Both the position numbers and the translations under genes were made by a program. 34,417 bases of DNA from Bruticola sp004554425 (GTDB lineage: Bacteria > Vulcanimicrobiota > Xenobia > Xenobiales > Xenobiaceae), in contig CATXCY010000030.1 in assembly GCA_958366945.1 (NCBI GenBank), positions 1-34,417 on the forward strand. Reading direction: 5' to 3'. The number at the start of each line of letters is the position of its first letter. The first letter of the stretch is position 1. The notes under the pieces were generated by a model. That model worked only from the letters and a program-made list of their open reading frames with translations. It was not told where the DNA came from and made no database searches. Positions 17,938-25,828 of this stretch are shown here, in pieces.

Positions 17938-18897
17938 ATGGATCGTTCGACATTTACAATAATCGCTCTATCGGCGGTAGTGGCAATTGAGTCGTTCTTC
18001 CTTTTCAAGCCAGCCGATGATCCGATAGTTGCCAAATTTTCCGGAGAGACTATCCGCACCAGCCAGCTGAGTGCTGAGCTACGTGAGCGTTTTGGCCGCG
18101 ATACGTTGCAAGACATGATTACTGAGCGCTTGCTGGATAAAGCCATAGCCAAAGCCGGGTGCACTGTCTCCGAAGCTGAGTTGCAAGACTGGGTCGCTGA
18201 TTATAAAAAGAGACCGGATGCTCAAGAATTATTAGCCTCTAATCAGCTCGATGTTGCCAAACTTCAAGAAAATTTGCGTCGCTCTGTACCTATGTACAAA
18301 CTTATTTTGTACAATGTTCCCGAATCGGAGCGCAAGCAATATTTTTCTGATCATGCTGCTACTTTTGAAGAAATGGAATTAAAGGGCATTTTATTAGGCT
18401 CAGAAGCTGAAGCAGAAGAATTAGCCAGCCGCATAAAAGGGGAAGATATATTTTCGGCTATGGCTTTGGTTCATTCTTTAGACCTCCAGACTAGAGATAT
18501 AGGAGGTAATTTAGGCCGAGTTACTCGTCAAGAATTGACAGAATCGTTCGATCCTTTAAGCGTTAAAGAATTGTTTGCCCAAAAAGTGGGAACTTTAAGC
18601 ACTCCCATGGCCTCCAACAGTGGCGGCTGGTACCTATTTTGGATAAAAAGCCGCACTACCGATTATGAGCACTTGCGTTTGCGAGTAATGGAGGTAATGG
18701 CTACCGAAAAGTTGCAAGCGTTTTTGGAGAATCTGCGCAATCAAGCAGGAGTAAAAATACTTTTGCCTGTGTCTAAAGCAGTTTCTGCAAAAGACAAAGA
18801 GACCGAAAGTAAATCGGAAGTGACTAGTCCTAACAAAGAAGAGTCGCTTGCCGGATCTGATACAGTACGACCCAAATCACAAGAGGAGAAAAAATAG
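17938..18897 (+). CDS. Parvulin-like peptidyl-prolyl isomerase / SurA-PrsA-type foldase
   Basis: The 319-residue protein has one N-terminal hydrophobic helix (about 6-24, an anchor or uncleaved signal), a SurA_N-like helical region (about 30-135; IVAKFSGETIRTSQLSAELRE, DMITERLLDKAI), a parvulin PPIase-like domain (about 140-245; GGNLGRVTRQELTESFDP, GGWYLFWIKSR), and a charged tail (about 262-319). PrsA/SurA-type proteins assist folding of exported proteins; whether the isomerase is active is not decided by what I see. The start is fixed by an in-frame TAA 12 nt upstream. AAGGAGG (17898-17904) lies 33 nt before the ATG with a hairpin between. Its TAG stop overlaps the GTG start of the DUF47 gene, so the two are translationally coupled. 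Confidence 0.8.
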   Translation: MDRSTFTIIALSAVVAIESFFLFKPADDPIVAKFSGETIRTSQLSAELRERFGRDTLQDMITERLLDKAIAKAGCTVSEAELQDWVADYKKRPDAQELLASNQLDVAKLQENLRRSVPMYKLILYNVPESERKQYFSDHAATFEEMELKGILLGSEAEAEELASRIKGEDIFSAMALVHSLDLQTRDIGGNLGRVTRQELTESFDPLSVKELFAQKVGTLSTPMASNSGGWYLFWIKSRTTDYEHLRLRVMEVMATEKLQAFLENLRNQAGVKILLPVSKAVSAKDKETESKSEVTSPNKEESLAGSDTVRPKSQEEKK

Positions 18898-19514
18898 TGA
18901 AATTTAACTTTTTGCCCAAAGAGGACAGCTTTTTCCAGCAGTTTGAGCGTCAGGCTTCCTTCGATAGAGACGCTGGGGCCATGCTTCTCAACTTGATGGA
19001 AGATTTCGACAACATGGGCGCTCACTTGGAAGCTCTCAATGAGTTGGAACGTCAGGGCGATCACGTAGTGCACGAAATCGCCAGAGATATTGCCAAAAGT
19101 TTTGTTACTCCCATCGACCGTGAAGATATCCACGCTTTAAGCGCCAACTTAGACGACATTCTCGACTTTATTCAGTCTTCTGCTGTTTGTATGGTAACTT
19201 ATCAAATAGAAAAGCCTACTACTGCAGCTTTGCGTTTAGCTGAAATTATTAAAGAAGCTACTGAGATTATGTATGAAGCTGTTGAGCGTTTCATTGCTTT
19301 AACCGACGTTAGCGATTTGCGCCGTCGCATTAAAGATTTGGAGCACGAGGCTGATAACGTTGAGCAAAGTGCGGTAGCCGACTTGTTCAAAAACGAGAAA
19401 GACGCCATTGAGCTTATTAAGTGGAAAGAGATTTACTCCAGCTTAGAAAACGTTACTGATAAGTGCAAAGACGTTATGGATGTACTGGAAAGTATCGTTT
19501 TGAAGTATGCGTAA
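18897..19514 (+). CDS. DUF47 / PhoU-like protein (phosphate transport accessory)
   Basis: The 205-residue all-helical protein matches the DUF47 family (YkaA/TIGR00153), relatives of PhoU: FQQFERQASFDRDAGAMLL, ELERQGDHVVHEI, TPIDREDIHALSANLDDILD, and the closing EIYSSLENVTDKCKDVMDVLE. These conserved acidic helices bind metal ions in PhoU-like proteins. Family members normally sit beside a PiT-type phosphate transporter gene and modulate it; no pit gene is present in this window, so the partner is elsewhere or different. Translation starts at GTG 18897, overlapping the TAG stop of the foldase gene by one base (TAGTG), which implies coupling. A terminator follows at 19550. Confidence 0.9.
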   Translation: MKFNFLPKEDSFFQQFERQASFDRDAGAMLLNLMEDFDNMGAHLEALNELERQGDHVVHEIARDIAKSFVTPIDREDIHALSANLDDILDFIQSSAVCMVTYQIEKPTTAALRLAEIIKEATEIMYEAVERFIALTDVSDLRRRIKDLEHEADNVEQSAVADLFKNEKDAIELIKWKEIYSSLENVTDKCKDVMDVLESIVLKYA

Positions 19515-19549
19515 ATAACCTTTAGGTTGTTCATTATAGCTTTTTAAGT

Positions 19550-19605
19550 AAGGCCCCTGAAGCAGCAAATTTGTTTGAAAATTTTGCCGAAGGGGACTTT
19601 TTTTT
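19550..19605 (+). terminator. Intrinsic terminator after the DUF47 gene
   Basis: A compound stem pairs AAG-CCCCT (19550-19558) with AGGGG-CTT (19591-19599) and an inner GCAAATTT/AATTTTGC stem, followed by a T-rich tract. The upstream open frame of the next gene begins inside this tract, which argues against that longer start. Confidence 0.8.
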
Positions 19606-19716
19606 CTTTTTTTGGGAGTATACGGAACCTCGATTGGCGAAAAAACGCACAGCCGCTTTGCAGCGCTGCTGAAGTTTTCTATGTTCAGCTATTTTCTGTT
19701 GGGAGGCTGTTTGAAT

Positions 19717-20331
19717 TTGAAGAAAATTTTCATCGGATTTATATTCGGTTTGGTACTTTTGGGCGGTTGTAATACCTATTCTTCTGCTCAAACTGAAGAA
19801 AAAAACGCTTTACCCACTTCAGGAAAGCAAGTTGTTCCTTCAGCGACAATCGATAAGCAAAACTCGGAGGTTAAGCAAACTGTGGCCAAAAATCCTCGTC
19901 AACGTCGTTATCGCCAAGCATCAACCCAAGTGACATTCTTGCTTCTCAATATAGAAGATAAAGCTACCCACGAGCGGGCGAAAGTTATTGTCGATAATAA
20001 TATTTGGTTGGGAGCCGCTTCTCAATTGGGCATCCCCGGAGAGCCAGCTTCGGCATACAAAGAATATATGGCTGCTCACGATCAAGAGGTCTTTTCGGTT
20101 CCTTCCGAGCTTTTTGCCAAGCTTAAAGGTGGTATTTTTGCCGAAAACGCTGAGTTTAAAGCCTTGAGCGATGAAGAAATATTAGATAAATACTTCATGG
20201 AAATAGGCCGCAGTTTTATCGCTAAAAATACAGACGATCGCACCAATAGAGAGTTGATAGGCAATTTACTGGAGCGCAACTTTGATGTCTTTATCGATTG
20301 CGAGTCTGGAGCTTTAACAGTTAAGCTCTAA
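19717..20331 (+). CDS. Hypothetical lipoprotein
   Basis: I do not recognise the family. The frame is open from 19612, but the TTG at 19717 is the likely start: GGGAGG (19701-19706) lies 10 nt upstream and the product then begins MKKIFIGFIFGLVLLGGC, a textbook lipoprotein signal with Cys18 in an LGGC lipobox. The 204-residue product has a low-complexity Lys/Gln/Thr linker (about 20-65) with a basic patch RQRRYR, then a soluble domain containing TFLLLNIEDKATHERAKVIVDNN and ENAEFKALSDEEILDKYFMEIG. No catalytic motif is seen. It is likely attached to the cytoplasmic or outer membrane. It follows a terminator and stands alone; its role is unknown. Confidence 0.65.
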   Translation: MKKIFIGFIFGLVLLGGCNTYSSAQTEEKNALPTSGKQVVPSATIDKQNSEVKQTVAKNPRQRRYRQASTQVTFLLLNIEDKATHERAKVIVDNNIWLGAASQLGIPGEPASAYKEYMAAHDQEVFSVPSELFAKLKGGIFAENAEFKALSDEEILDKYFMEIGRSFIAKNTDDRTNRELIGNLLERNFDVFIDCESGALTVKL

Positions 20332-20502
20332 ATTTGTTTATTTGCTTTTAATTTTGTTGAGAGCTTCTAGTTTAAATACGTTTTTGTCGTGAGTATTGTT
20401 ATAAGTTTTTGTTTTTAGCTTTTAATATGCGACTATGTTCTTTTGAGTTGTTGTAGCGGCTCTTGAATGGTCTAAAAAAGCTGGATAGGAAGAGTTTTTA
20501 GC

Positions 20503-22317
20503 ATGAATGTTAGTTCAGTAAGCAGCAGTTCTAGTAAAAATACCGAGCGTATCAGAGAGCAACAGGCCCAGTCTGTCAAACAACGGCAGAACCTTTCCTC
20601 TCAGTCTCAGGGTACCAAATCGGAAAAAGTTTCTTCTCAAGACGAAGTAAAAATTTCCCAGCGGGCCAATTCTGTTAATGTTGGTTTTAAATCTGAAGCT
20701 CTCAGTCAAGAGCGCATTGCCGAGCTTGAAGAGGATATGGCTGCTCAAGATAACGAGGAAAGCGGCTCTGTCTCTGCTTCTGAACAGACTACTATCGCCG
20801 ACGAGTCAGACCAAGAAAGTAAAGCTCCTTTCACTATGACCGATGCCTCTTCTTACGAAGGCGGTTCCGACGTTAAAGAGTTGGCGTATAAAATGGTTGA
20901 GTCCCGCGACCGTGCCAATGCCGATTTAAGTGAAATTAGCGTCCTCAAAGCTTCCGATGCCAACAATGAAATTCACATCTCCAAAGGCAAAGACGGCGGC
21001 ATTATTGTCAATGTCGATGGCAAAGAGAAGAAGTTTAGCGCCGAAGCAGCTCGCAATTTGATTATCGATGGCAGCGATGGTAATGATAAAATCATTGCTG
21101 ACAAAGATGTTGAAGCCGATTTGCAAATAGTTGGCGGCTTAGGCAACGATACTATTACTACTGCTAAAGGCAACGATACCGTATATGACAATTACGGAGC
21201 CAACAATATTAGCACCAAAGACGGAAGCGATACTATTATTGCCAATCAGCTTGACTATATCCCTGGTGAGCATAGTCAAACTACTGTTGACAATAGAGGT
21301 TTTTTCCGCAAATTGCTGGATAAAATTACCGGCAAATCAAGCTATGAAGAACAAACTGTCGACGGCAACATTATTGACGGCGGTGATGATGGCAACTACA
21401 TCGAAGGTGGACTCGGCAACGATTATATCCGAAGTGGCAGCGGCGATGACGTTATCTATGGCTTAAATGGCAATGATATTATTAAATCCGGAAATGGCGA
21501 TGATTACGTCGATGGCGGCAAGGGCAACGACAATATTGACGTCAACTTTGGTAACAATATCGTTTTCGGTGGTAATGGCGATGATGTAATGAAAGCTGGC
21601 GACGGCGATAATGTTTTAGTTGGCGGCCGTGGCAGCGACTCTATTAAAGCTGGCGAAGGCGAGAATAAAATAACCGCCGATTCCGCTGACAAAGTAAAAG
21701 CTGGCGAATATAGTAAAACTTCTCATGTAGAGTCTATTGATATACCTGAAAATATTACTGCTAATGCCATTCACGGAAGCACTTCCGCTCCAGTAACTGG
21801 CAACAATGGTAATATGGGCTTTACCGAAAGAGTGCAATCCGATTTGGCTTCTTTAGCGGCCTTATCTACCGGTCAAACTATGCTCAATGCTTTAGGTGAG
21901 AATGGTAAGAGCATCAATATTGTAGATACTGACTCTGGTAACTATTGTTCTTACTACCAAGATGGGGCTACTTTGAAAGAAGATGGCAGCGCCAGCTACG
22001 GTTCCGATTCTACTGTGGCTTACAACCGCACTCGCACTTTAATCAGCTATGATGATTGGGGCAAACGTCCGCCTATTGTAGGTATGTACCACGAGATGTC
22101 CCACTCTTATGATGCTGGTGCAGGTGTGTTAGATGGTCGTTTCTTTAATTATGATGGCACTCCGGCTGAAAATACTGATAATGGTGGCGTAAAAGCTGCT
22201 GAGCTTCAGGCTGTTGGCTTAGGCGAGGTCAGCGACCAAGTACAAATGAATCCTGAGGGCATTTCTGAAAATGCTTTGCGCAAAGCTCTCAATTTAGAGA
22301 GAAGAGATAAATACTAA
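20503..22317 (+). CDS. RTX-repeat protein with C-terminal M91-like (NleD-type) zinc metalloprotease domain
   Basis: The 604-residue protein has no signal peptide. Residues 1-110 are Ser/Gln-rich and probably disordered. About 120-250 form a first beta-roll segment with GGLGNDTI-type turns, 265-280 an aromatic/basic insert (GFFRKLLDKITGKS), and about 288-385 a run of RTX-like repeats (GGxGxDx) that should bind calcium. The C-terminal domain (about 436-604) carries HEMSH (530-534), an HExxH zinc site, with Glu567 in AAELQAVGL as the likely third ligand, and ends ISENALRKALNLERRDKY. This arrangement resembles the M91 family of which the type III effector NleD is a member; the assignment rests on motif recognition. 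It is the first of two tandem paralogues, with its own terminator at 22338. No type I secretion genes are in the window. Confidence 0.85.
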   Translation: MNVSSVSSSSSKNTERIREQQAQSVKQRQNLSSQSQGTKSEKVSSQDEVKISQRANSVNVGFKSEALSQERIAELEEDMAAQDNEESGSVSASEQTTIADESDQESKAPFTMTDASSYEGGSDVKELAYKMVESRDRANADLSEISVLKASDANNEIHISKGKDGGIIVNVDGKEKKFSAEAARNLIIDGSDGNDKIIADKDVEADLQIVGGLGNDTITTAKGNDTVYDNYGANNISTKDGSDTIIANQLDYIPGEHSQTTVDNRGFFRKLLDKITGKSSYEEQTVDGNIIDGGDDGNYIEGGLGNDYIRSGSGDDVIYGLNGNDIIKSGNGDDYVDGGKGNDNIDVNFGNNIVFGGNGDDVMKAGDGDNVLVGGRGSDSIKAGEGENKITADSADKVKAGEYSKTSHVESIDIPENITANAIHGSTSAPVTGNNGNMGFTERVQSDLASLAALSTGQTMLNALGENGKSINIVDTDSGNYCSYYQDGATLKEDGSASYGSDSTVAYNRTRTLISYDDWGKRPPIVGMYHEMSHSYDAGAGVLDGRFFNYDGTPAENTDNGGVKAAELQAVGLGEVSDQVQMNPEGISENALRKALNLERRDKY

Positions 22318-22337
22318 TTTTTATAACCTCTAAAATG

Positions 22338-22373
22338 AAGCGGTTTGTTTCTTAGGAAGCGAGCCGCTTTTTT
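22338..22373 (+). terminator. Intrinsic terminator between the two RTX-M91 genes
   Basis: AAGCGG (22338-22343) pairs with CCGCTT (22364-22369) across a 20-nt loop, followed by a T-run. It lies 20 nt past the first paralogue and implies that the second has its own promoter somewhere in 22374-22524. Confidence 0.75.
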
Positions 22374-22524
22374 ATTTTTGTAAATTTTTTCTTAACAGTG
22401 GCTTTAGAAACTTGCCAAAAAGCGGTAAAGTCGTGAAAAATAGGAGAGTATTTGTGCATAAGTTTGGACAATACATCTGAGGATTAGGTTAGCTTTAGCA
22501 GTTTTATAGCGAGGTAAAAATATA

Positions 22525-24174
22525 ATGAGTATAAATTCGGTAAATAGAAGCGCTTATAAAGCTTCTGCTTCTACGCAGCAGCAAAATACCGACTCCGTAA
22601 AGAGCAAAACTTCTCTTACTTTTGACTCTTTAAGAAAGCATGCTCTTCCCTCTGCTAAGGCTGAAGAAGGCGCCAAAGAGGGAGTAAAACTCTCTTCCGA
22701 AGCCACTTTAGTAAATGATGTAAGTTTCAAAAGCTCGCAAAAGCCTTTTGTCGTAACTGATGCCTCTGCTTATAAAGAAGGTTCCGATGTTCAGGAAATG
22801 GCTTACGCTCTGGCTGGTAGTAGTGATCGCGACGATGTAGACTTGAGCGATTATACGGTCTTAAAAGCTTCCGACTCAGATAACCAAATCAACATTTCCA
22901 GGCGCTCTGGCGGCGGTTTAGTTGTTACTGTCGATGGCCAAGAGCAAGAATTTACCACTGAAGAGGCTCGTAACTTAATTATTGATGGCGGCGCCGGTAA
23001 CGATAATATTGTAGCCGACGACGATATTAGGGCCGCTTTGCATATCGTCGGCGGTAAGGGCGACGATACTATTGTAACTGGCCAAGGTAACGATATTGTT
23101 TATGACAATTATGGCGCCAACAATATTAGCACTAAAGATGGCGACGATACCGTTATCGCCAACCAGTTAGATTATAAAGACGGCGAATCTGTGCGCGAAG
23201 ATAAGCGCAACGTTTTCCAGCGTTTCTGGGATAAAATTACCGGCAACGATGAGCAAGAGCATGCTGTTAAAGGCAATGTCATCAATGGTGGCAATGGCAA
23301 CGACTATTTAGAAGGCGGCTTGGGCCAAGATACAATCAATGGCGGCGCTGGCAACGATGTAATTTATGGCTTAGATGGTGACGACAAGATAAACGGCGGC
23401 GCTGGCGACGACTATATTGATGGCAGTCGGGGCAACGACACAATTAACGGCGGTGCTGGTAATGATAAATTATTTGGTGGCGTAGGTAATGATAAAATAA
23501 ACGGCGGCACTGGCAATGATGTTATTGCCGGAGGAGTCGGCGAAGATACTGTCAATGCTGGTTCTGGCGCTAATAAAGTAACTGCCGACAAACAAGACGC
23601 TGTTAATGCCAATGATGACAGCACGATCAGTTATTTAGAGTCGGCAAAAATACCTAGAAAAATTAAGATTGAGGGCGATGCAGGTTATACCGCCAGAGTG
23701 CAATCAGACTTAGACACTTTAGCTTCTATAGAGCCCGGCCAGGCTATGTACAATGGCTTAAGTGAAAATGGCCGCAAAGTAACCATTAGGAGCACCGACG
23801 GAGGCAATGTCTGCTATTACAACGGCAATACTGCTGTTTTGAAAGATGATGGTAGCGCTAATAGAGGCTCTGATTCTACAGTCGCTTACAATCGCTCCAG
23901 AATCAGAATTGGAGGCAGCGATTGGGGAGAGCGTCCACCGGTTGTTGGTATGTTCCATGAAATGTCCCATTCTTATGATGCAGGCGCAGGTATTTTAGAT
24001 GATCGTCTCTTTAACTACGATGGGACTAGAGCCGAAAGTGGAGGCGTAAAAGCTGCCGAACTTCAGGCCGTAGGCTTAGGTGAAGTTACCGATCAAGTGC
24101 AAATGAATCCAGAAGGTATCTCTGAAAATGACCTCAGAGCCGCTCTTGATTTAGTGCGTAGAAATAGGTATTAA
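22525..24174 (+). CDS. RTX-repeat protein with M91-like metalloprotease domain, second paralogue
   Basis: This 549-residue paralogue repeats the layout of its upstream neighbour: a disordered Ser/Gln-rich N-terminus (1-75), a beta-roll segment (about 85-215) with the shared block VYDNYGANNISTKDG, an aromatic/basic insert (NVFQRFWDKITGND, 229-242), and more regular RTX repeats (about 250-345; NGGAGNDVIYGLDGDD and similar). The M91-like domain (about 387-549) has HEMSH at 478-482 and Glu512 in AAELQAVGL. The RTX units fit the GGxGxDxI nonapeptide more closely than in the first copy, and the protein is 55 residues shorter. The start has GAGGT about 9 nt upstream. A strong terminator follows at 24244. 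It is a duplication that has diverged most in the N-terminus and the repeats. Confidence 0.85.
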   Translation: MSINSVNRSAYKASASTQQQNTDSVKSKTSLTFDSLRKHALPSAKAEEGAKEGVKLSSEATLVNDVSFKSSQKPFVVTDASAYKEGSDVQEMAYALAGSSDRDDVDLSDYTVLKASDSDNQINISRRSGGGLVVTVDGQEQEFTTEEARNLIIDGGAGNDNIVADDDIRAALHIVGGKGDDTIVTGQGNDIVYDNYGANNISTKDGDDTVIANQLDYKDGESVREDKRNVFQRFWDKITGNDEQEHAVKGNVINGGNGNDYLEGGLGQDTINGGAGNDVIYGLDGDDKINGGAGDDYIDGSRGNDTINGGAGNDKLFGGVGNDKINGGTGNDVIAGGVGEDTVNAGSGANKVTADKQDAVNANDDSTISYLESAKIPRKIKIEGDAGYTARVQSDLDTLASIEPGQAMYNGLSENGRKVTIRSTDGGNVCYYNGNTAVLKDDGSANRGSDSTVAYNRSRIRIGGSDWGERPPVVGMFHEMSHSYDAGAGILDDRLFNYDGTRAESGGVKAAELQAVGLGEVTDQVQMNPEGISENDLRAALDLVRRNRY

Positions 24175-24243
24175 TTTTTTTGTAAACTTGTATATAACAT
24201 TTATTAAAAAGTTATTTCTGCATAGCTAAATAACTATACTTAG

Positions 24244-24274
24244 AGCGCAGGGCTGTAAAAGCTCTGCGCTTTTT
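24244..24274 (+). terminator. Intrinsic terminator after the second RTX-M91 gene
   Basis: An 11-bp stem AGCGCAGGGCT/AGCTCTGCGCT (24244-24254 with 24260-24270, one G-T pair) has a 5-nt loop and is followed by TTTT. Confidence 0.85.
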
Positions 24275-24356
24275 GTTTGCCTTATTAAGTTGCATTACTA
24301 ATATAAAAAATAAATGCCTAAATTAAACCTAAAAAGTGAAAAATGTTCATTAAATG

Positions 24357-24365
24357 TGATATAAT
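24357..24365 (+). promoter_or_regulatory. Extended -10 promoter of the Fic-like gene
   Basis: A perfect TATAAT (24360-24365) is preceded by TGA, an extended -10 element; no good -35 is seen at the usual distance. It is the clearest promoter in the window and lies about 83 nt before the ATG at 24448, leaving a leader of about 75 nt. Confidence 0.55.
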
Positions 24366-24447
24366 AACACGAAAGCTGCCTATGAAAGACATCTCAGCAG
24401 CAGAGAAAAGCTATACAGCCTTTTAGAGTAGGAGACAGAGGCTAGCA

Positions 24448-25686
24448 ATGCGTTCTTTCAGTTATTCCAGGCCTTTAGGTAAAGAGGTCTGCAACATTTC
24501 TACGAACCTTTTCCGTCTTGTCAATGACGTCCACGAATCTAAGGGAAAGCAAGATGTTGTGGCGGACATTGCTCCTGCAGTTCTTGCCGATTTGCCTGTC
24601 AGCACCATTATTAAGAATGTGGAGTTCTTTTGTCAGCGTGCTTTAGGCGTAGAAGAGTTAAATGATGCCGAAAGGCAAGAACTCGAAGAAGAATTAAATG
24701 CTCCCGATTTTGCGGATAAATATAATTCGGTCCCCAAAGATGTTGAGCTTACTCCTGAAGAAGAAAGAAAACTTCAGATCAGATTGTATGCCAAGGCATT
24801 TTTGCGCTTGCGTGAAGCTGAAAAATTTGAACTGTCAGTCGATTCTATAGTCGACTTGTATCGCTCGATCAATCCGCGTCAGAGTGATAATGGGGAAATT
24901 TGGCCTACTTATCGCGAGCAAAGTTTCGCTTATGGATCCTCTATGGATCACGATAATGGAGCTCGTTATTTGCAAGTTCAGAGCAGCGGTTTCCCTCTCT
25001 TTGCTATAAATGGCAACGAGTTTAAAGGTGGCACGATCATTATGCAAGCCATTTCTGCTCGCGATGTCAGATTGGCTTTGTCTGATGCTTGTAAGAGCTT
25101 CTTAGAAGTGTCTGAATATTACGATCCTTTAGTGCTTATTCCACGCTTCATTGTAGATTTCTTATGTGTAAGTCCCTTTAACAGTTCCTTTGGTAACTTA
25201 CTGGTGGCGCAATTATTGCTGATGATTCTTTTAGCTAAGAGCGGTTATCCGGTTTATCGTTATATAAGTTACGATTTAGTCTCTGAGCGCTTAGGTGGCA
25301 ACGATTATTTCAACTCTGCTTTCCGCGAAAGTATCAGCGGCTGGCATGTTGGTAATAACGATTATGTGCCTTTCACTGAGTATTGCTTAAAACATCTCTC
25401 TTTGGCTTTCCGTTATTTCTTCTATCGTTTGCTTCCCTTAGGCGGACGCGATCGTAAAGCCAAATGCATTAAAGCTCTTTTCTACAATGATGAAGTCTTG
25501 CTTACCAAGAGTGCGATTCACGATTTGTGTTACGAAATTAGCGTACCTACTATCGAATCTGTATTAGGAAAACTCAGTGGAGAATCAGGCTTCCTGGAAA
25601 AAGTAGGTAAAGGGCGCAATACCGCTTATAGAAGGCGTGAAGGCGCAGTGGATCATTCCGAATTTAATTACGAGCCTTTGCTTTAG
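24448..25686 (+). CDS. Fic-family protein with degenerate catalytic motif (pseudoenzyme)
   Basis: The 412-residue protein follows the plan of Fic proteins that carry a C-terminal winged helix: an N-terminal helical region, a Fic core (about 130-330), and a wHTH (about 345-396; LLTKSAIHDLCYEISVPTIESV, LEKVGKGRNTAYRR). The flanking Fic landmarks are recognisable (LLVAQLLLMILLAKSGYPVYRYIS; YVPFTEYCLKHLSLAFRYF). The active-site motif, normally HPFxDGNGR, is SPFNSSFGN here (242-250): the catalytic His, the acidic residue and the phosphate-binding Arg are all replaced. AMP transfer should therefore be lost, while the fold and DNA-binding domain seem retained. It may act as a regulator or binding protein. 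It has its own promoter (TATAAT at 24360) and terminator. The family call is by pattern, not by alignment. Confidence 0.7.
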   Translation: MRSFSYSRPLGKEVCNISTNLFRLVNDVHESKGKQDVVADIAPAVLADLPVSTIIKNVEFFCQRALGVEELNDAERQELEEELNAPDFADKYNSVPKDVELTPEEERKLQIRLYAKAFLRLREAEKFELSVDSIVDLYRSINPRQSDNGEIWPTYREQSFAYGSSMDHDNGARYLQVQSSGFPLFAINGNEFKGGTIIMQAISARDVRLALSDACKSFLEVSEYYDPLVLIPRFIVDFLCVSPFNSSFGNLLVAQLLLMILLAKSGYPVYRYISYDLVSERLGGNDYFNSAFRESISGWHVGNNDYVPFTEYCLKHLSLAFRYFFYRLLPLGGRDRKAKCIKALFYNDEVLLTKSAIHDLCYEISVPTIESVLGKLSGESGFLEKVGKGRNTAYRRREGAVDHSEFNYEPLL

Positions 25687-25716
25687 CTTCAGTTTTTAGT
25701 GCTATGTAAAAAAGGT

Positions 25717-25757
25717 AAAAAAATTCCGCACCACTAGAAGTGGTGCGGAATTTTTTT
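25717..25757. terminator. Bidirectional terminator, perfect 19-bp palindrome
   Basis: A perfect stem (25717-25735 with 25739-25757, core TTCCGCACCACT) has a 3-nt loop and carries A-runs and T-runs at its two ends, so it works on both strands. It lies between the convergent Fic-like gene and oadB. Confidence 0.92.
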
Positions 25758-25828
25758 GCCTTTATGAACAGCACTCTGTTGCTCAAACTCCCAATTTGGA
25801 AATCCTCCTTGAGAGCTTGAACGACAAG

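Noticed and set aside
19612..19716. Longer start for the lipoprotein gene at TTG 19612
   Set aside because: It lies in the T-run of the preceding terminator, and TTG 19717 gives a proper lipoprotein signal with GGGAGG upstream.
20332..20502. Promoter or small RNA in the AT-rich gap before the first RTX gene
   Set aside because: Several partial -10 and -35 matches exist, but none with good spacing, and no stable hairpin is evident.
21185..21692. Open frames opposite or out of phase with the RTX repeats
   Set aside because: They arise from the repetitive GGC/GAT-rich codons of the RTX genes and show no independent coding signs.
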